Shown here: in pieces, positions 37,268 through 45,726 of the stretch | Numbering within the stretch: the stretch's first letter is position 1 | Layout of the letters: the number at the start of each line of letters is the position of its first letter | Origin: Bacteroidota bacterium | GTDB lineage: Bacteria > Bacteroidota > Bacteroidia > Flavobacteriales > Schleiferiaceae | Reading direction: 5' to 3' | Assembly: GCA_003045825.1 (NCBI GenBank) | Contig: PZPA01000003.1 | Coordinates: 1 to 51,503 of the forward strand | Length of the DNA stretch: 51,503 nucleotides | Made by a program: the position numbers and the translations under genes | Notes under the pieces: model-generated | The model's input: the letters and a program-made list of their open reading frames with translations, nothing else | What the model was told of the DNA's origin: nothing | Database searches by the model: none

Positions 37268-38089
37268 CTATTGGGGTAACGAATTTACAGGCAATGCCTC
37301 GGGCACATAGGCCGCACTACTATCTGCGGTCAGCCAAAGATCAACGGAGCTGCCTACGGGCACCTCAGCATCCATTTTAAATTCTGGAAACTGCCGCAAT
37401 ACAAACGCACCAGCCGTATCGTTTATTTCCTCTTCAATAATAGTTGCCCCTAAATTCAAGCTGTAGGTCATAAGCGTCTGCTGCGCTTGTGCAAAGGTCA
37501 ATCCGATTAAATCAGGTAAAAAGGCGTTCCGATCGCTTTCGCCCCCACTAACATAAAGGGTAAAATGACTACCTGTTTGGAAGAGCGCTTGCTCCTGAGC
37601 CATTGCACCATCCTCATCAACCACCTTTAATACCAAGTCATGACTAAGGTCAGGAATAAGAATGAGGCTATCTACAAAAAAGCCTTTGTCTTGGAACTTA
37701 CTAAGTACATAACTGACAAGCTGGTCCTTGTAATTAGGTAGTGGATATTTAGGTAATGCAGACGGATTTGTGCTTATAAATAGTGTGCGTCCCAACTTTA
37801 CTTCTGCATACGCTTCGGGAAACACTTCTACGACGGCTCCCTCCTTTACACCGGGAACATAATGGGTTGAATCTATGACTTCATAGGTCAATCCCGCCGC
37901 CTCAAGCGCTTCTGTCGCTTCTATTAAGGGGAGCAACCGAATATCCGGTACAGCCACTGTTTTTCCATGTTGCGTAGTACTGTGCATCCACCACAATGTA
38001 CCTGCAACGACCAACAATACGCCCAAAACAGAGAAGAGCGCTGTTCTTAAAAAGGTCTTGCTAAAAAGAAAAAGTATCCACTGCTTCAT
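37268..38089 (-). CDS. PASTA-domain membrane protein
   Basis: A 273-residue protein with a short cytoplasmic N-terminus, one membrane helix (about residues 13-35) and a periplasmic part of about three PASTA-like repeats (VPDIRLLPLIEATEALEAAG and LPDLIGLTFAQAQQTLMTYS). PASTA domains usually bind peptidoglycan or beta-lactams, but here there is no kinase or penicillin-binding domain. The location, divergent from ddl, supports a cell-wall role. It is the first gene of a five-gene minus-strand group. A -7 box (TATCTTTA) ends four bases before its start. Confidence 0.85.
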   Translation of the reverse strand: MKQWILFLFSKTFLRTALFSVLGVLLVVAGTLWWMHSTTQHGKTVAVPDIRLLPLIEATEALEAAGLTYEVIDSTHYVPGVKEGAVVEVFPEAYAEVKLGRTLFISTNPSALPKYPLPNYKDQLVSYVLSKFQDKGFFVDSLILIPDLSHDLVLKVVDEDGAMAQEQALFQTGSHFTLYVSGGESDRNAFLPDLIGLTFAQAQQTLMTYSLNLGATIIEEEINDTAGAFVLRQFPEFKMDAEVPVGSSVDLWLTADSSAAYVPEALPVNSLPQ

Positions 38090-38093
38090 GGGG

Positions 38094-38101
38094 TAAAGAT
38101 A
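38094..38101 (-). promoter_or_regulatory. Probable -7 box of the PASTA operon
   Basis: On the minus strand TATCTTTA matches TAnnTTTG in all but the last base and ends four bases before the start codon. There is no clear TTTG at 19 bases upstream, though TTTCG is close. Confidence 0.38.
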
Positions 38102-38137
38102 CTTTTTATCGTCCCTCTATCGAAAGCAGAGTTGCAT

Positions 38138-38145
38138 TACATTTA
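38138..38145 (+). promoter_or_regulatory. Probable -7 box of ddl
   Basis: TACATTTA matches TAnnTTTG except the last base and ends five bases before the ddl ATG. It lies in the 61-base gap between ddl and the divergent PASTA gene. No good -33 box. Confidence 0.38.
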
Positions 38146-38150
38146 CAACT

Positions 38151-39140
38151 ATGGAAAATGGCGTTAAAACCGTAGTCGTTCTCGCAGGAGGATACTCTTC
38201 CGAGCACGAAATAAGTCTTGCTTCTGGCCAGACTGCATTCGCTGCGTTTGAAGCAGCAGGATACCGAACATTGTTCGTTAAAGTGGAGCGTTCCGGTTAT
38301 TCGCTGGATGGCAAGGACGTGCGCATTGAAGATCTAGGGGCCGATTATGTCTTTAATAGTATTCACGGATCTCCCGGAGAAGACGGCCACATTTCTGGCG
38401 TGTTAGAAGTGTTGAATATACCACACAGTACATGCGCTACCTTCCAGAGTGCTTTAACTTTCAATAAAGCACAATGCAACGCCGTATTAAGAGATGCGGG
38501 GATTCAAGTACCTAAAGGAGAACTGTTCAACGAATTCCCGGGGGCAGCTGCATTTAAACATTGGCAATTTCCAGTATTCGTTAAGCCCAATTGTGCCGGA
38601 TCAAGTTATGGCGTTTCGCGCGTAGAAGAACCCACCCAATTAGAAGCAGCATTTCAATATGCTTTTACGGAAGGAAGGCAAGTCTTAGTGGAAGAAGGAG
38701 TAACGGGCAAGGAAGTCGGTTGCGGTGTTTTGCGATCATCGTTCAATTTTGATTCAAAAAAAACTGAATCGGACCAAAGTAGGGCCATCGGAATAACTGA
38801 AATTGTCCCTACTGAAGGTGCTTTTTTTGATTTCGAGGCGAAGTATAAAGGCAAATCACAGGAAATCACACCTGCAAGAATTAGCGAAGGTCTTCATACA
38901 CAGATTGAAACGATCTCCCAAACCGTATACGACCACCTAAATCTTAAAGGCATCGTTCGAATCGACTACATCATTAATGAAAGCGACCAACCCGTGCTTA
39001 TTGAAGTCAACAGTATCCCCGGACTGAGCGCTGCGAGTATCATACCGCAACAGGTGGCCTCGCGAAATTGGTCCTTAGCAACGGTCTTGAGCACACTCGC
39101 CGAAGAGCACATGGCTGCACATACCGAAAAGAATAGCTAA
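38151..39140 (+). CDS. ddl: D-alanine-D-alanine ligase
   Basis: A 329-residue ATP-grasp enzyme that joins two D-Ala for the peptidoglycan stem. The N-terminal GGYSSEHEISLASGQ, the HGSPGEDGHISGVLE loop near residues 65-79 and the ATP/Mg region IEVNSIPGLSAASIIPQQ near the end are diagnostic. The length is slightly under the usual 330-350. It is followed nine bases later by coaD. The divergent PASTA gene and the wall role fit together. Confidence 0.95.
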   Translation: MENGVKTVVVLAGGYSSEHEISLASGQTAFAAFEAAGYRTLFVKVERSGYSLDGKDVRIEDLGADYVFNSIHGSPGEDGHISGVLEVLNIPHSTCATFQSALTFNKAQCNAVLRDAGIQVPKGELFNEFPGAAAFKHWQFPVFVKPNCAGSSYGVSRVEEPTQLEAAFQYAFTEGRQVLVEEGVTGKEVGCGVLRSSFNFDSKKTESDQSRAIGITEIVPTEGAFFDFEAKYKGKSQEITPARISEGLHTQIETISQTVYDHLNLKGIVRIDYIINESDQPVLIEVNSIPGLSAASIIPQQVASRNWSLATVLSTLAEEHMAAHTEKNS

Positions 39141-39149
39141 CTTCGAAAC

Positions 39150-39608
39150 ATGGCACGAATCGCACTTTTTCCGGGATCCTTTGACCCCATCACGCTAGGA
39201 CACGTTGATATCATTACACGTGCGCTCCCATTGTTTGATGAAATTAGAATAGCTGTCGGAACCAATAGCGCTAAAAACTACCTCTTCTCACTGGAACAGC
39301 GAATAGCTTGGATTACCGAAACTTTCGCGGACGAAGACAAAGTTAAAGTGGTTACTTACGATGGTTTAACGGTAGATTTTGCCCTACAAGAAGGGGTCAA
39401 CTTCTTGCTACGCGGCTTACGGAATCCGGCGGATTTTGAGTTTGAAAAAGCCATCGCACAAGCGAATCGTGAAATGACGCCTGAATTAGAAACAGTATTC
39501 CTTTTGACTAGTGCACGTTTTGCCTACATCAGTTCGAGCATTGTACGGGAAGTCTTTAACTACGGTGGAGATTTTACGAAGTTCGTTCCTGATGCCGTAA
39601 AACCTTAG
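39150..39608 (+). CDS. coaD: Phosphopantetheine adenylyltransferase
   Basis: A 152-residue hexameric enzyme that makes dephospho-CoA from phosphopantetheine and ATP, the fourth step of CoA synthesis. The nucleotidyltransferase motif GSFDPITLGH is at residues 9-18, and ISSSIVREV lies near 128. The substrate loop LLRGLRNPADFEFEKAIAQA is present. Its stop overlaps the stop of the convergent Nudix gene. Confidence 0.95.
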   Translation: MARIALFPGSFDPITLGHVDIITRALPLFDEIRIAVGTNSAKNYLFSLEQRIAWITETFADEDKVKVVTYDGLTVDFALQEGVNFLLRGLRNPADFEFEKAIAQANREMTPELETVFLLTSARFAYISSSIVREVFNYGGDFTKFVPDAVKP

Positions 39609-40222
39609 GCCTGCTCTGCAATAAAATCAAGAAACACTTCTTCCAAGCTGTTGTAGGATGGAATCTCCATTAGACGCTGCTTAATTACGGATGGTGTCGC
39701 CCAATATACCGCACTGATTCCTTCTGCGGTTTGTGGTTTAAGCTTTTTCGAATAGTCCGTTTTCATAGGGTACCAATACGTAGTTTTTAAAGCAAACTCC
39801 CCCTTGTGAATATAGCAATGGTAGGTCTTCACCGCCGGCCCAGTAATTTCGCAACGCTTGACACGACACTCCTCCTCGACCTCTCGAACAGCGCAGACAG
39901 CAATGGTTTCTCTCAATTCTAATTTACCTTTTGGAAGGTCCAATTTCCCATTGCGCTCAATGACCAATAACTGCCCATCGTTATTTCTAACCCAACCGCC
40001 TCCTGCAATAATATGGTGGTGCAAGGTTAAGAATAATGCCCAGAAATCGTGGTCAACACCTATTTCAACTACCTGTTTAACAGGATCTTTATAACAACCT
40101 TTGAGCCATTTTTGCACTTTCCTCGCAGTGGACAAATTGTTGATAAACTCGGGTGCAAAAGCACCAGGCACCACGACCAAAATGGCCTTATGAATAAAAA
40201 CTTTGGTGTAATTTTGGAGCAT
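39605..40222 (-). CDS. Nudix hydrolase
   Basis: A 205-residue cytoplasmic protein. The Nudix domain spans about residues 75-170; the box runs GKLELRETIAVCAVREVEEE near 100-119. The usual Gly after REVEEE-x is replaced by Arg (CRV), while the Glu residues that bind metal remain. The N-terminal 70 residues (MLQNYTKVFIHKAILVVVPG) are a lineage-specific extension known from flavobacterial Nudix proteins. The substrate is unknown. The start at 40222 overlaps the pyrE start in the same CATG; a TTG four codons earlier is an alternative. Confidence 0.82.
   Translation of the reverse strand: MLQNYTKVFIHKAILVVVPGAFAPEFINNLSTARKVQKWLKGCYKDPVKQVVEIGVDHDFWALFLTLHHHIIAGGGWVRNNDGQLLVIERNGKLDLPKGKLELRETIAVCAVREVEEECRVKRCEITGPAVKTYHCYIHKGEFALKTTYWYPMKTDYSKKLKPQTAEGISAVYWATPSVIKQRLMEIPSYNSLEEVFLDFIAEQA
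40209..40216 (+). promoter_or_regulatory. -7 box of pyrE, inside the Nudix gene
   Basis: TAATTTTG exactly matches TAnnTTTG, ends four bases before the pyrE ATG and lies within the first codons of the divergent Nudix gene. No TTTG 19 bases upstream. Confidence 0.48.
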
Positions 40223-40862
40223 GATACAAAACAAACAAGTTGCGCTTCAAACTGCGGAGAGCTTATTGCAAATTAAGGCAATCAAATTACAACCGGAAAA
40301 TCCATTTACGTGGGCTAGTGGGTGGAAAAGTCCTATTTATTGTGATAACAGGCTCACACTGAGCTTTCCAACAATCAGAAATTTCTTGAAAATAGAATTT
40401 GCAAAGCAGATTGAAGAAATTTATGGCAAACCAGATTACATCGCAGGAGTTGCTACAGGTGCTATCGCTATTGGCGTTCTTGTTGCCGAATACCTTGGCG
40501 TACCGTTTGTTTATGTGCGTGATAAAGCAAAAGGCCACGGACGTCAAAACGTGGTTGAAGGGTATTTAGAAAGCGGCGCCTCAGTTATTGTCATTGAAGA
40601 TTTGATCTCCACCGGCGGTTCGTCATTGAAGGCCGTAGATGCCTTGAAAGAGGCCGGCGTCCGTGTGATGGGCATGTTGGCTATTTTCACCTATGACTTT
40701 GAACTGTCTCGAACCAATTTTGAAAAAGCCGGCGTTCGACTCAACACCTTGAGTGATTACCACCATCTTCTTGAACAAGCGGCCCTTCAAGGAGCGATTT
40801 TAGAGGACCAGATTGCGCTTCTCAAAGAATGGAGAGAACAACCTGAAGTGTGGGGCAAGTAG
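40221..40862 (+). CDS. pyrE: Orotate phosphoribosyltransferase
   Basis: A 213-residue enzyme that converts orotate and PRPP to OMP in pyrimidine synthesis. The family N-terminus FTWASGWKSPIYCDNRLTLS is clear. The PRPP loop VIVIEDLISTGGSS lies near residues 117-130, and the flexible catalytic loop VRDKAKGHGRQNVVEG near 94-109. The start MIQNKQVALQTAESLLQIKA matches Bacteroidota PyrE. Three bases separate its stop from that of the convergent birA. Confidence 0.95.
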   Translation: MIQNKQVALQTAESLLQIKAIKLQPENPFTWASGWKSPIYCDNRLTLSFPTIRNFLKIEFAKQIEEIYGKPDYIAGVATGAIAIGVLVAEYLGVPFVYVRDKAKGHGRQNVVEGYLESGASVIVIEDLISTGGSSLKAVDALKEAGVRVMGMLAIFTYDFELSRTNFEKAGVRLNTLSDYHHLLEQAALQGAILEDQIALLKEWREQPEVWGK

Positions 40863-40865
40863 TCC

Positions 40866-41591
40866 TTAATTAGGATCTACCCACTTTATTTGATCGATAT
40901 CAAACGTGTCCACGACGTTGTTCTCAAAACGCAGGGCTAAACGACCGTTTTTAGTCACGCCTTCTACTGTTGCCATTACTTCTTTTCCATTAATAAGGTA
41001 AGACTGCGGTTCCAGTTGGCCCCAAAGTATATCATGGTACGCGCGGACCAATTGACTTGTTGTGTATGGGCTAGTGAGCGCTTCTGAAAATTGCCTTTGA
41101 ATACGCTTGGCTAAAGAAAGTGGTGTCTCCTTATTGCTCGTGCATTCATTCAAAAATGCCGCCCGCGTAAGTGCGTCGTTCGTTGGGTTCAAGTTGATGC
41201 CAATCCCAATACTACTGCTTTTGATTCCACCCCCTGACCAGTGATTTTCGATCAGCATACCGCCCAATTTTTTAGTACCCACCATTAAATCGTTGGGCCA
41301 CTTAAACAACACGGAATCCGGGAAAATAGGCTTGAGTGCAACGCATACGCGCTGGTTCACCTCGAAACTTTCCTTCAATGAAACGGGCCAATTGACATAT
41401 ATGGACAATAACAGACTACTACCCGGTGAATCGTGCCACTTTGACACCCCACGACCGCGACCCGCAGTTTGATGCTCAGCTAGTAGCGTAGTGAAAGAAT
41501 CCAATTCCCCCTGCTGCCGCAGCATTCGCTTCAATTCAAGCTGCGTACTATCTACTATTTTTAACTGATAAAAGGGAAGAATTTCCGACAT
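40866..41591 (-). CDS. birA: Biotin-[acetyl-CoA-carboxylase] ligase, monofunctional
   Basis: A 241-residue enzyme that attaches biotin to carboxylase carrier proteins. The biotinyl-AMP loop GRGRG is at about residues 47-51 (EHQTAGRGRGVSKWHDSPGS). KWPNDLMVGTKKLGGMLIEN near 98-117 and GIGINLNP are the other signatures. The N-terminal DNA-binding domain of E. coli BirA is absent, so it is not a repressor; this is usual in Bacteroidota. It diverges from rsfS across a 76-base gap. Confidence 0.93.
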   Translation of the reverse strand: MSEILPFYQLKIVDSTQLELKRMLRQQGELDSFTTLLAEHQTAGRGRGVSKWHDSPGSSLLLSIYVNWPVSLKESFEVNQRVCVALKPIFPDSVLFKWPNDLMVGTKKLGGMLIENHWSGGGIKSSSIGIGINLNPTNDALTRAAFLNECTSNKETPLSLAKRIQRQFSEALTSPYTTSQLVRAYHDILWGQLEPQSYLINGKEVMATVEGVTKNGRLALRFENNVVDTFDIDQIKWVDPN

Positions 41592-41667
41592 TGTGCCCCA
41601 TTATTGATCCAAAGCCCAAGATGGCATATGTTTTGGTAATTTAAGGACAAATACACAATACATTTTA

Positions 41668-42039
41668 ATGCATACAAAACCCGAAGCTTCGTCTGAGCTC
41701 GTCAAGAAATTTGTCGTAGAAGGACTACAGGAAATCAAAGGACAGAACATTACTGTTTTAGACCTACGAGAAATAGAAAATGCAGTCACCGATTTTTTCA
41801 TCATCGCAGAAGGAAATTCGAACACGCAAGTAAATTCTTTAGCCGATAGCGTGCACAAAGTGGTGCGCGAAAACGTTGGTGATAGACCGTGGCACATTGA
41901 AGGACGTGAAAATTCAGAATGGGTACTCATGGATTACGTCACCGTAGTGGTGCATATTTTCCAGACAGGTATCCGCGAATTTTACGATTTAGAAAGCCTT
42001 TGGGGTGATGCGGAAGTAACAACTATAGAAAACGATTAG
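41668..42039 (+). CDS. rsfS: Ribosome silencing factor RsfS
   Basis: A 123-residue protein that binds L14 and blocks subunit joining in starvation or stationary phase. NITVLDLREIENAVTDFFII, GDRPWHIEGRENSEWVLMDY and HIFQTGIREFYDLESLWGDA are diagnostic. ftsH follows after five bases, a linkage usual in Bacteroidota. A TACATTTT sequence, close to a -7 box, ends one base before its ATG. Confidence 0.94.
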   Translation: MHTKPEASSELVKKFVVEGLQEIKGQNITVLDLREIENAVTDFFIIAEGNSNTQVNSLADSVHKVVRENVGDRPWHIEGRENSEWVLMDYVTVVVHIFQTGIREFYDLESLWGDAEVTTIEND

Positions 42040-42044
42040 GCCTT

Positions 42045-44219
42045 ATGGCAGATAATCCCAACCAGAATCAAATAGACAAACTGAAAAAACAGTTTGCGAA
42101 AAATAGGGGCACGAAAGGCGATGACAAAAAGCCCGGAACCCCCAAAAAGGGTGGTAACAAATTCAATTTTTATTGGATTTATATCATCGTATTTGCACTC
42201 TTCATAGGCATGCAGATCTTCACTGCTATGAGTTTTAGCACCAAGAATTCCACGTACCAGGAGTTTGAACAAGCCCTAGAGCTGGAGGATGTAGATCACG
42301 TGAATATATTGAACGATCGAAAGGTGCAAGTCTTCATCAAGGAAGAAAGCCTGCGCGAAAGCGAACGATACGATGAGGTCAGCAAGACCAACTTCAGCGA
42401 TGCAGTTAACCCCGGGCCACATTATGTGTTTGAAATGCCTTCAACCACTTTCGAAGACAGGCTCAAAGACTATTACGAGGCAAGGGACATCAACGACCGT
42501 ATTCCCGTAAACTACCAAACACAGGACAATTTCCTAGGAGACATCGTTTCGTGGGTTCTTCCATTGGTACTGATGGTGGCAGTATGGATGTTCTTAATGC
42601 GCAGAATGTCTGGCGGTGGTGCCGGCGGTGCCGGTGGCGGTTCTCAAATTTTCAATATTGGTAAATCGCGTGCGAAAGTTTACGATAAGGATACTGAGGT
42701 AAAGACCACATTTGCAGAGGTCGCTGGAATGACCGGTGCAAAAGAAGAAGTGTTGGAAGTAGTGGACTTCCTCAAAAACCCAAAGAAATATACAGACCTA
42801 GGTGGTCGTATACCCAAAGGAGTGATGCTTTCAGGCCCTCCAGGAACCGGTAAAACCTTGCTTGCAAAAGCTGTTGCTGGGGAAGCTAAGGTGCCCTTCT
42901 TCTCGCTATCGGGTTCTGATTTTGTCGAGATGTTTGTTGGTGTAGGAGCTTCGCGTGTTCGTGATTTGTTCAAGCAAGCCAAAGAAAAATCACCTTGTAT
43001 CATCTTCATCGATGAAATTGATGCCATTGGTCGTGCCCGTGGGAAGAATAATTTCTCAGGAGGTAATGACGAACGTGAAAACACATTGAACCAATTGCTT
43101 ACTGAAATGGACGGCTTTGGCACAAACGAACATGTGATCGTTATGGCCGCAACCAACCGCGCTGACATCCTAGACCGGGCATTAATGCGCGCCGGGCGTT
43201 TTGACCGCATCATCTATGTTGACCTTCCTGAATTGACGGAGCGTGAAGCTATTTTCGAGGTCCATCTCAAAGGAATCAAAACCGACGATAGTGTTGATGT
43301 TGGTTTACTAAGTAAACAAACCCCAGGGTTCTCCGGAGCTGATATAGCGAACGTTTGTAATGAAGCGGCACTCATCGCAGCACGTAAAGAGAAAAAAGAG
43401 GTAGGAAAACAGGACTTCTTAGACGCAGTGGACCGCATCGTTGGTGGACTAGAAAAGAAAACCAAGATCATCACCGAATCAGAGAAAAAAGTTATTGCCT
43501 ACCACGAAGCCGGTCATGCTGCCACTTCTTGGTTGCTCGAGCATGCTGCACCTTTGGTAAAAGTTACCATTGTGCCGCGTGGACGTTCTCTAGGTGCCGC
43601 ATGGTACCTTCCTGAAGAACGCCAAATCACCACGGCCGATCAAATGTTGGACGAAATGTGTGCCACCATGGGTGGTCGCGCTGCTGAGAAGGTAATCTTC
43701 GATAAAATCTCTACGGGTGCACTCAGTGACCTTGAAAAGGTTACCAAGCAAGCACGTGCGATGGTAACGGTCTATGGATTGAACGATGTGTTGGGTAATG
43801 TCACCTACTATGATAGCCAGGGGCAGAACGAATACGCCATGGATAAACCGTATTCAGAACACACTGCTGAAACAATCGATCAAGAGATAAGCAAGATCAT
43901 TGAAAAGCAGTACGAGCGCGCCATTGAGATGTTGGAAAACAATCGGGAAAAATTGGACCAGTTGGCCAACTTACTGCTCGAAAAAGAAGTGATTTTCAAA
44001 GAAAACGTAGAGGAGATCTTCGGCAAACGCCCTTGGGATAAAGAAGAGGAAAAAGTAGAGGAAGTTGCTGCTTCAACTGAGACAGGTACCGCCGTAAATG
44101 CGGAAGAACCGGCTTCCATTGAAGCGACAGTTGAAGAATCCATTGAGGATACTAACAAAGTTACGCCCTCGGTAGAAGCGGATACCTCGAGCGATATCGC
44201 TACATCGAAGGAAGAATAA
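42045..44219 (+). CDS. ftsH: ATP-dependent zinc metalloprotease FtsH
   Basis: A 724-residue membrane AAA+ protease that degrades membrane and short-lived cytoplasmic proteins. A basic N-terminus precedes a first membrane helix at about 41-65, a periplasmic region and a second helix at about 165-185. A Gly-rich linker follows, then Walker A GPPGTGKT (264-271) and Walker [12 protein letters not shown] near 323. The zinc site HEAGH is at 487-491. The last 45 residues are strongly acidic and Ser/Thr/Glu-rich. A strong terminator follows, ending the rsfS-ftsH unit. Confidence 0.96.
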   Translation: MADNPNQNQIDKLKKQFAKNRGTKGDDKKPGTPKKGGNKFNFYWIYIIVFALFIGMQIFTAMSFSTKNSTYQEFEQALELEDVDHVNILNDRKVQVFIKEESLRESERYDEVSKTNFSDAVNPGPHYVFEMPSTTFEDRLKDYYEARDINDRIPVNYQTQDNFLGDIVSWVLPLVLMVAVWMFLMRRMSGGGAGGAGGGSQIFNIGKSRAKVYDKDTEVKTTFAEVAGMTGAKEEVLEVVDFLKNPKKYTDLGGRIPKGVMLSGPPGTGKTLLAKAVAGEAKVPFFSLSGSDFVEMFVGVGASRVRDLFKQAKEKSPCIIFIDEIDAIGRARGKNNFSGGNDERENTLNQLLTEMDGFGTNEHVIVMAATNRADILDRALMRAGRFDRIIYVDLPELTEREAIFEVHLKGIKTDDSVDVGLLSKQTPGFSGADIANVCNEAALIAARKEKKEVGKQDFLDAVDRIVGGLEKKTKIITESEKKVIAYHEAGHAATSWLLEHAAPLVKVTIVPRGRSLGAAWYLPEERQITTADQMLDEMCATMGGRAAEKVIFDKISTGALSDLEKVTKQARAMVTVYGLNDVLGNVTYYDSQGQNEYAMDKPYSEHTAETIDQEISKIIEKQYERAIEMLENNREKLDQLANLLLEKEVIFKENVEEIFGKRPWDKEEEKVEEVAASTETGTAVNAEEPASIEATVEESIEDTNKVTPSVEADTSSDIATSKEE

Positions 44220-44245
44220 GCCTTTAGCGCAAAGTAGCACCGTAC

Positions 44246-44274
44246 AACCGCGGCCCGATGGGCCGCGGTTTTTT
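44246..44274 (+). terminator. Rho-independent terminator after ftsH
   Basis: An 11-base perfect stem (AACCGCGGCCC / GGGCCGCGGTT) around GAT is followed by T. It lies 26 bases after the ftsH stop codon. Confidence 0.92.
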
Positions 44275-44320
44275 GTTAATAGCTACGGGCCGCGGGCAGT
44301 GGTATTTGGTTCACACGTAT

Positions 44321-44328
44321 TATTTTTG
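44321..44328 (+). promoter_or_regulatory. Probable -7 box for the LUD-cdsA-psd unit
   Basis: TATTTTTG exactly matches TAnnTTTG, 19 bases before the LUD gene start, after the ftsH terminator. The TTTG at 44305 is too close to be the -33 box, so support is partial. Confidence 0.42.
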
Positions 44329-44347
44329 ATAAAACGTGACTCGCGCC

Positions 44348-44965
44348 ATGGCAAAATCCTCTGGATTTCTTTCAAAGCTTAAATCTAGTCTACTCGGGAA
44401 AAGTGAGAAGACCGAAGAAAGTGGTGCCGGAAAATTCGCTCCAAAGAAGGAGGAGCCTCTAGATGTTAAGTTCGTTCAGACTTTTACCGAAGGAGGTGGC
44501 AACTTCATGTATTGTACAAACCTTCAAGAGGCCGTTCATGCCTTGGAACAATACGCAGCTGACCACCAATGGAACGGGGTATACATTTCAAGTCCGGCAA
44601 TAGCGGATTGGAGCAACCACACAAAATTGGACACCACTTTTGAAAACGATGGGCAATTTCCAACTGTACTTAGTACATGTGAGGCCCTTATTGCCTTCAA
44701 TGGTGGTATTATGATCCATTCACACCACACCGGTGGCAGGAAATTAGGGGATCTTCCAAAGCACCACGTACTCATTGCACATACTTCGCAGATTGTTCCC
44801 AACCTTCGAGATGGGCTCACCGCGATCAATCAAAAATACCGTGAAAACAGGCCTTCAAATATTGCGGTCATTCGCGCGCCGAACGACCAAGCGGTGGAAT
44901 TGGCTTCTGCAGATCCAAACAAAGGAAGAACGGTCTTTCTTATCCTAATTGAAGACGAAGCCTAA
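44348..44965 (+). CDS. LUD (LutC/YkgG-like) domain protein
   Basis: A 205-residue cytoplasmic protein. The C-terminal 140 residues match the LUD domain, seen in HHVLIAHTSQIVPNLRDGLT and VIRAPNDQAVELASADPNKG. The domain occurs in the lactate-utilisation protein LutC, but the LutA and LutB partners are not near, so the role here is unclear. The Ser/Lys-rich first 45 residues look disordered. I chose the ATG at 44348 over a GTG four codons earlier. Its stop overlaps the cdsA start (TAATG), and linkage to cdsA-psd hints at an envelope-related job. Confidence 0.8.
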   Translation: MAKSSGFLSKLKSSLLGKSEKTEESGAGKFAPKKEEPLDVKFVQTFTEGGGNFMYCTNLQEAVHALEQYAADHQWNGVYISSPAIADWSNHTKLDTTFENDGQFPTVLSTCEALIAFNGGIMIHSHHTGGRKLGDLPKHHVLIAHTSQIVPNLRDGLTAINQKYRENRPSNIAVIRAPNDQAVELASADPNKGRTVFLILIEDEA

Positions 44966-45726
44966 TGGGAAAACGTGCGCTCTTTGGAGCCTTGTATGCT
45001 GCCGTTCTTATCGGACTCTTGGGCTTCACCCCTTTTGGTACTGTGCTACTCATGGTATTCACCATCTTACTGCTCAATGAAGGAGCGAAACTTTTGAGGA
45101 TCGACCCTAAGCCTATCAGACTTCTCGCCGTTCTGTGCATGCTGTTTTTAGCTAAGGTAGACTTTGGAACTGCCCAAGAACTGGTCTTGACTTCCGTAGG
45201 CCTCAGTATTCTGCTCGCCTTTGGCGCATTGCGCGCAGCGGAACCTGCATCTGAAATGCGCAAAACGCTGTTTCTCGTAGCGTACATCTGGTTACCCATG
45301 ACGCTCGTCATACAGCAGAGTTGGAAATTCCCAGAACTTATCTTATTTATTTTCGTGATGATCTGGGCTTCAGATACATTCGCTTATTTGGCCGGTAGAA
45401 GTTTTGGTAAGCGTCCATTTGCACCCAAATTATCGCCCAAGAAAACGATTGAAGGCTTTGTAGGCGGCATTGTAGGAACCTTACTTACTTGTGGCATTTT
45501 GAACCATTATTGGGAAGTAGTGCCTGATACGGTTGCATTAGCCATGGCACTTGCCACCAGTATTGCAGCGCCATTCGGAGATTTAATTGCCTCTGCATTG
45601 AAACGCGAAGCGGATGTCAAAGATTCAGGCGTATTTTTACCCGGACACGGAGGCGCGCTAGACCGACTAGATAGTTTTCTAACTGCTGCTCCACTCTCAG
45701 TACTCATTTATAGCTATTTGATATGA
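44965..45726 (+). CDS. cdsA: Phosphatidate cytidylyltransferase
   Basis: A 253-residue inner-membrane enzyme that makes CDP-diacylglycerol, the precursor of phosphatidylethanolamine and other phospholipids. It has about seven membrane helices. The family signature near the end is SALKREADVKDSGVFLPGHG followed by GALDRLDS. The start shares one base with the LUD stop, and the end overlaps psd (ATGA), so the three genes form one translational unit. Confidence 0.93.
   Translation: MGKRALFGALYAAVLIGLLGFTPFGTVLLMVFTILLLNEGAKLLRIDPKPIRLLAVLCMLFLAKVDFGTAQELVLTSVGLSILLAFGALRAAEPASEMRKTLFLVAYIWLPMTLVIQQSWKFPELILFIFVMIWASDTFAYLAGRSFGKRPFAPKLSPKKTIEGFVGGIVGTLLTCGILNHYWEVVPDTVALAMALATSIAAPFGDLIASALKREADVKDSGVFLPGHGGALDRLDSFLTAAPLSVLIYSYLI

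Noticed and set aside
39138-39145. TAACTTCG before coaD as a -7 box
   Set aside because: It includes the ddl stop codon, has a mismatch in the TTTG part, and coaD is nine bases after ddl, so cotranscription is simpler.
42680-43213. Long minus-strand open frame (177 codons) opposite ftsH
   Set aside because: Antisense to the conserved AAA+ domain of FtsH; composition is Ser/Pro-rich as expected for a shadow frame.
44283-44296. Second GGGCCGCGG just after the ftsH terminator
   Set aside because: Only a partial copy of one terminator arm without a partner; probably a small duplication without function.
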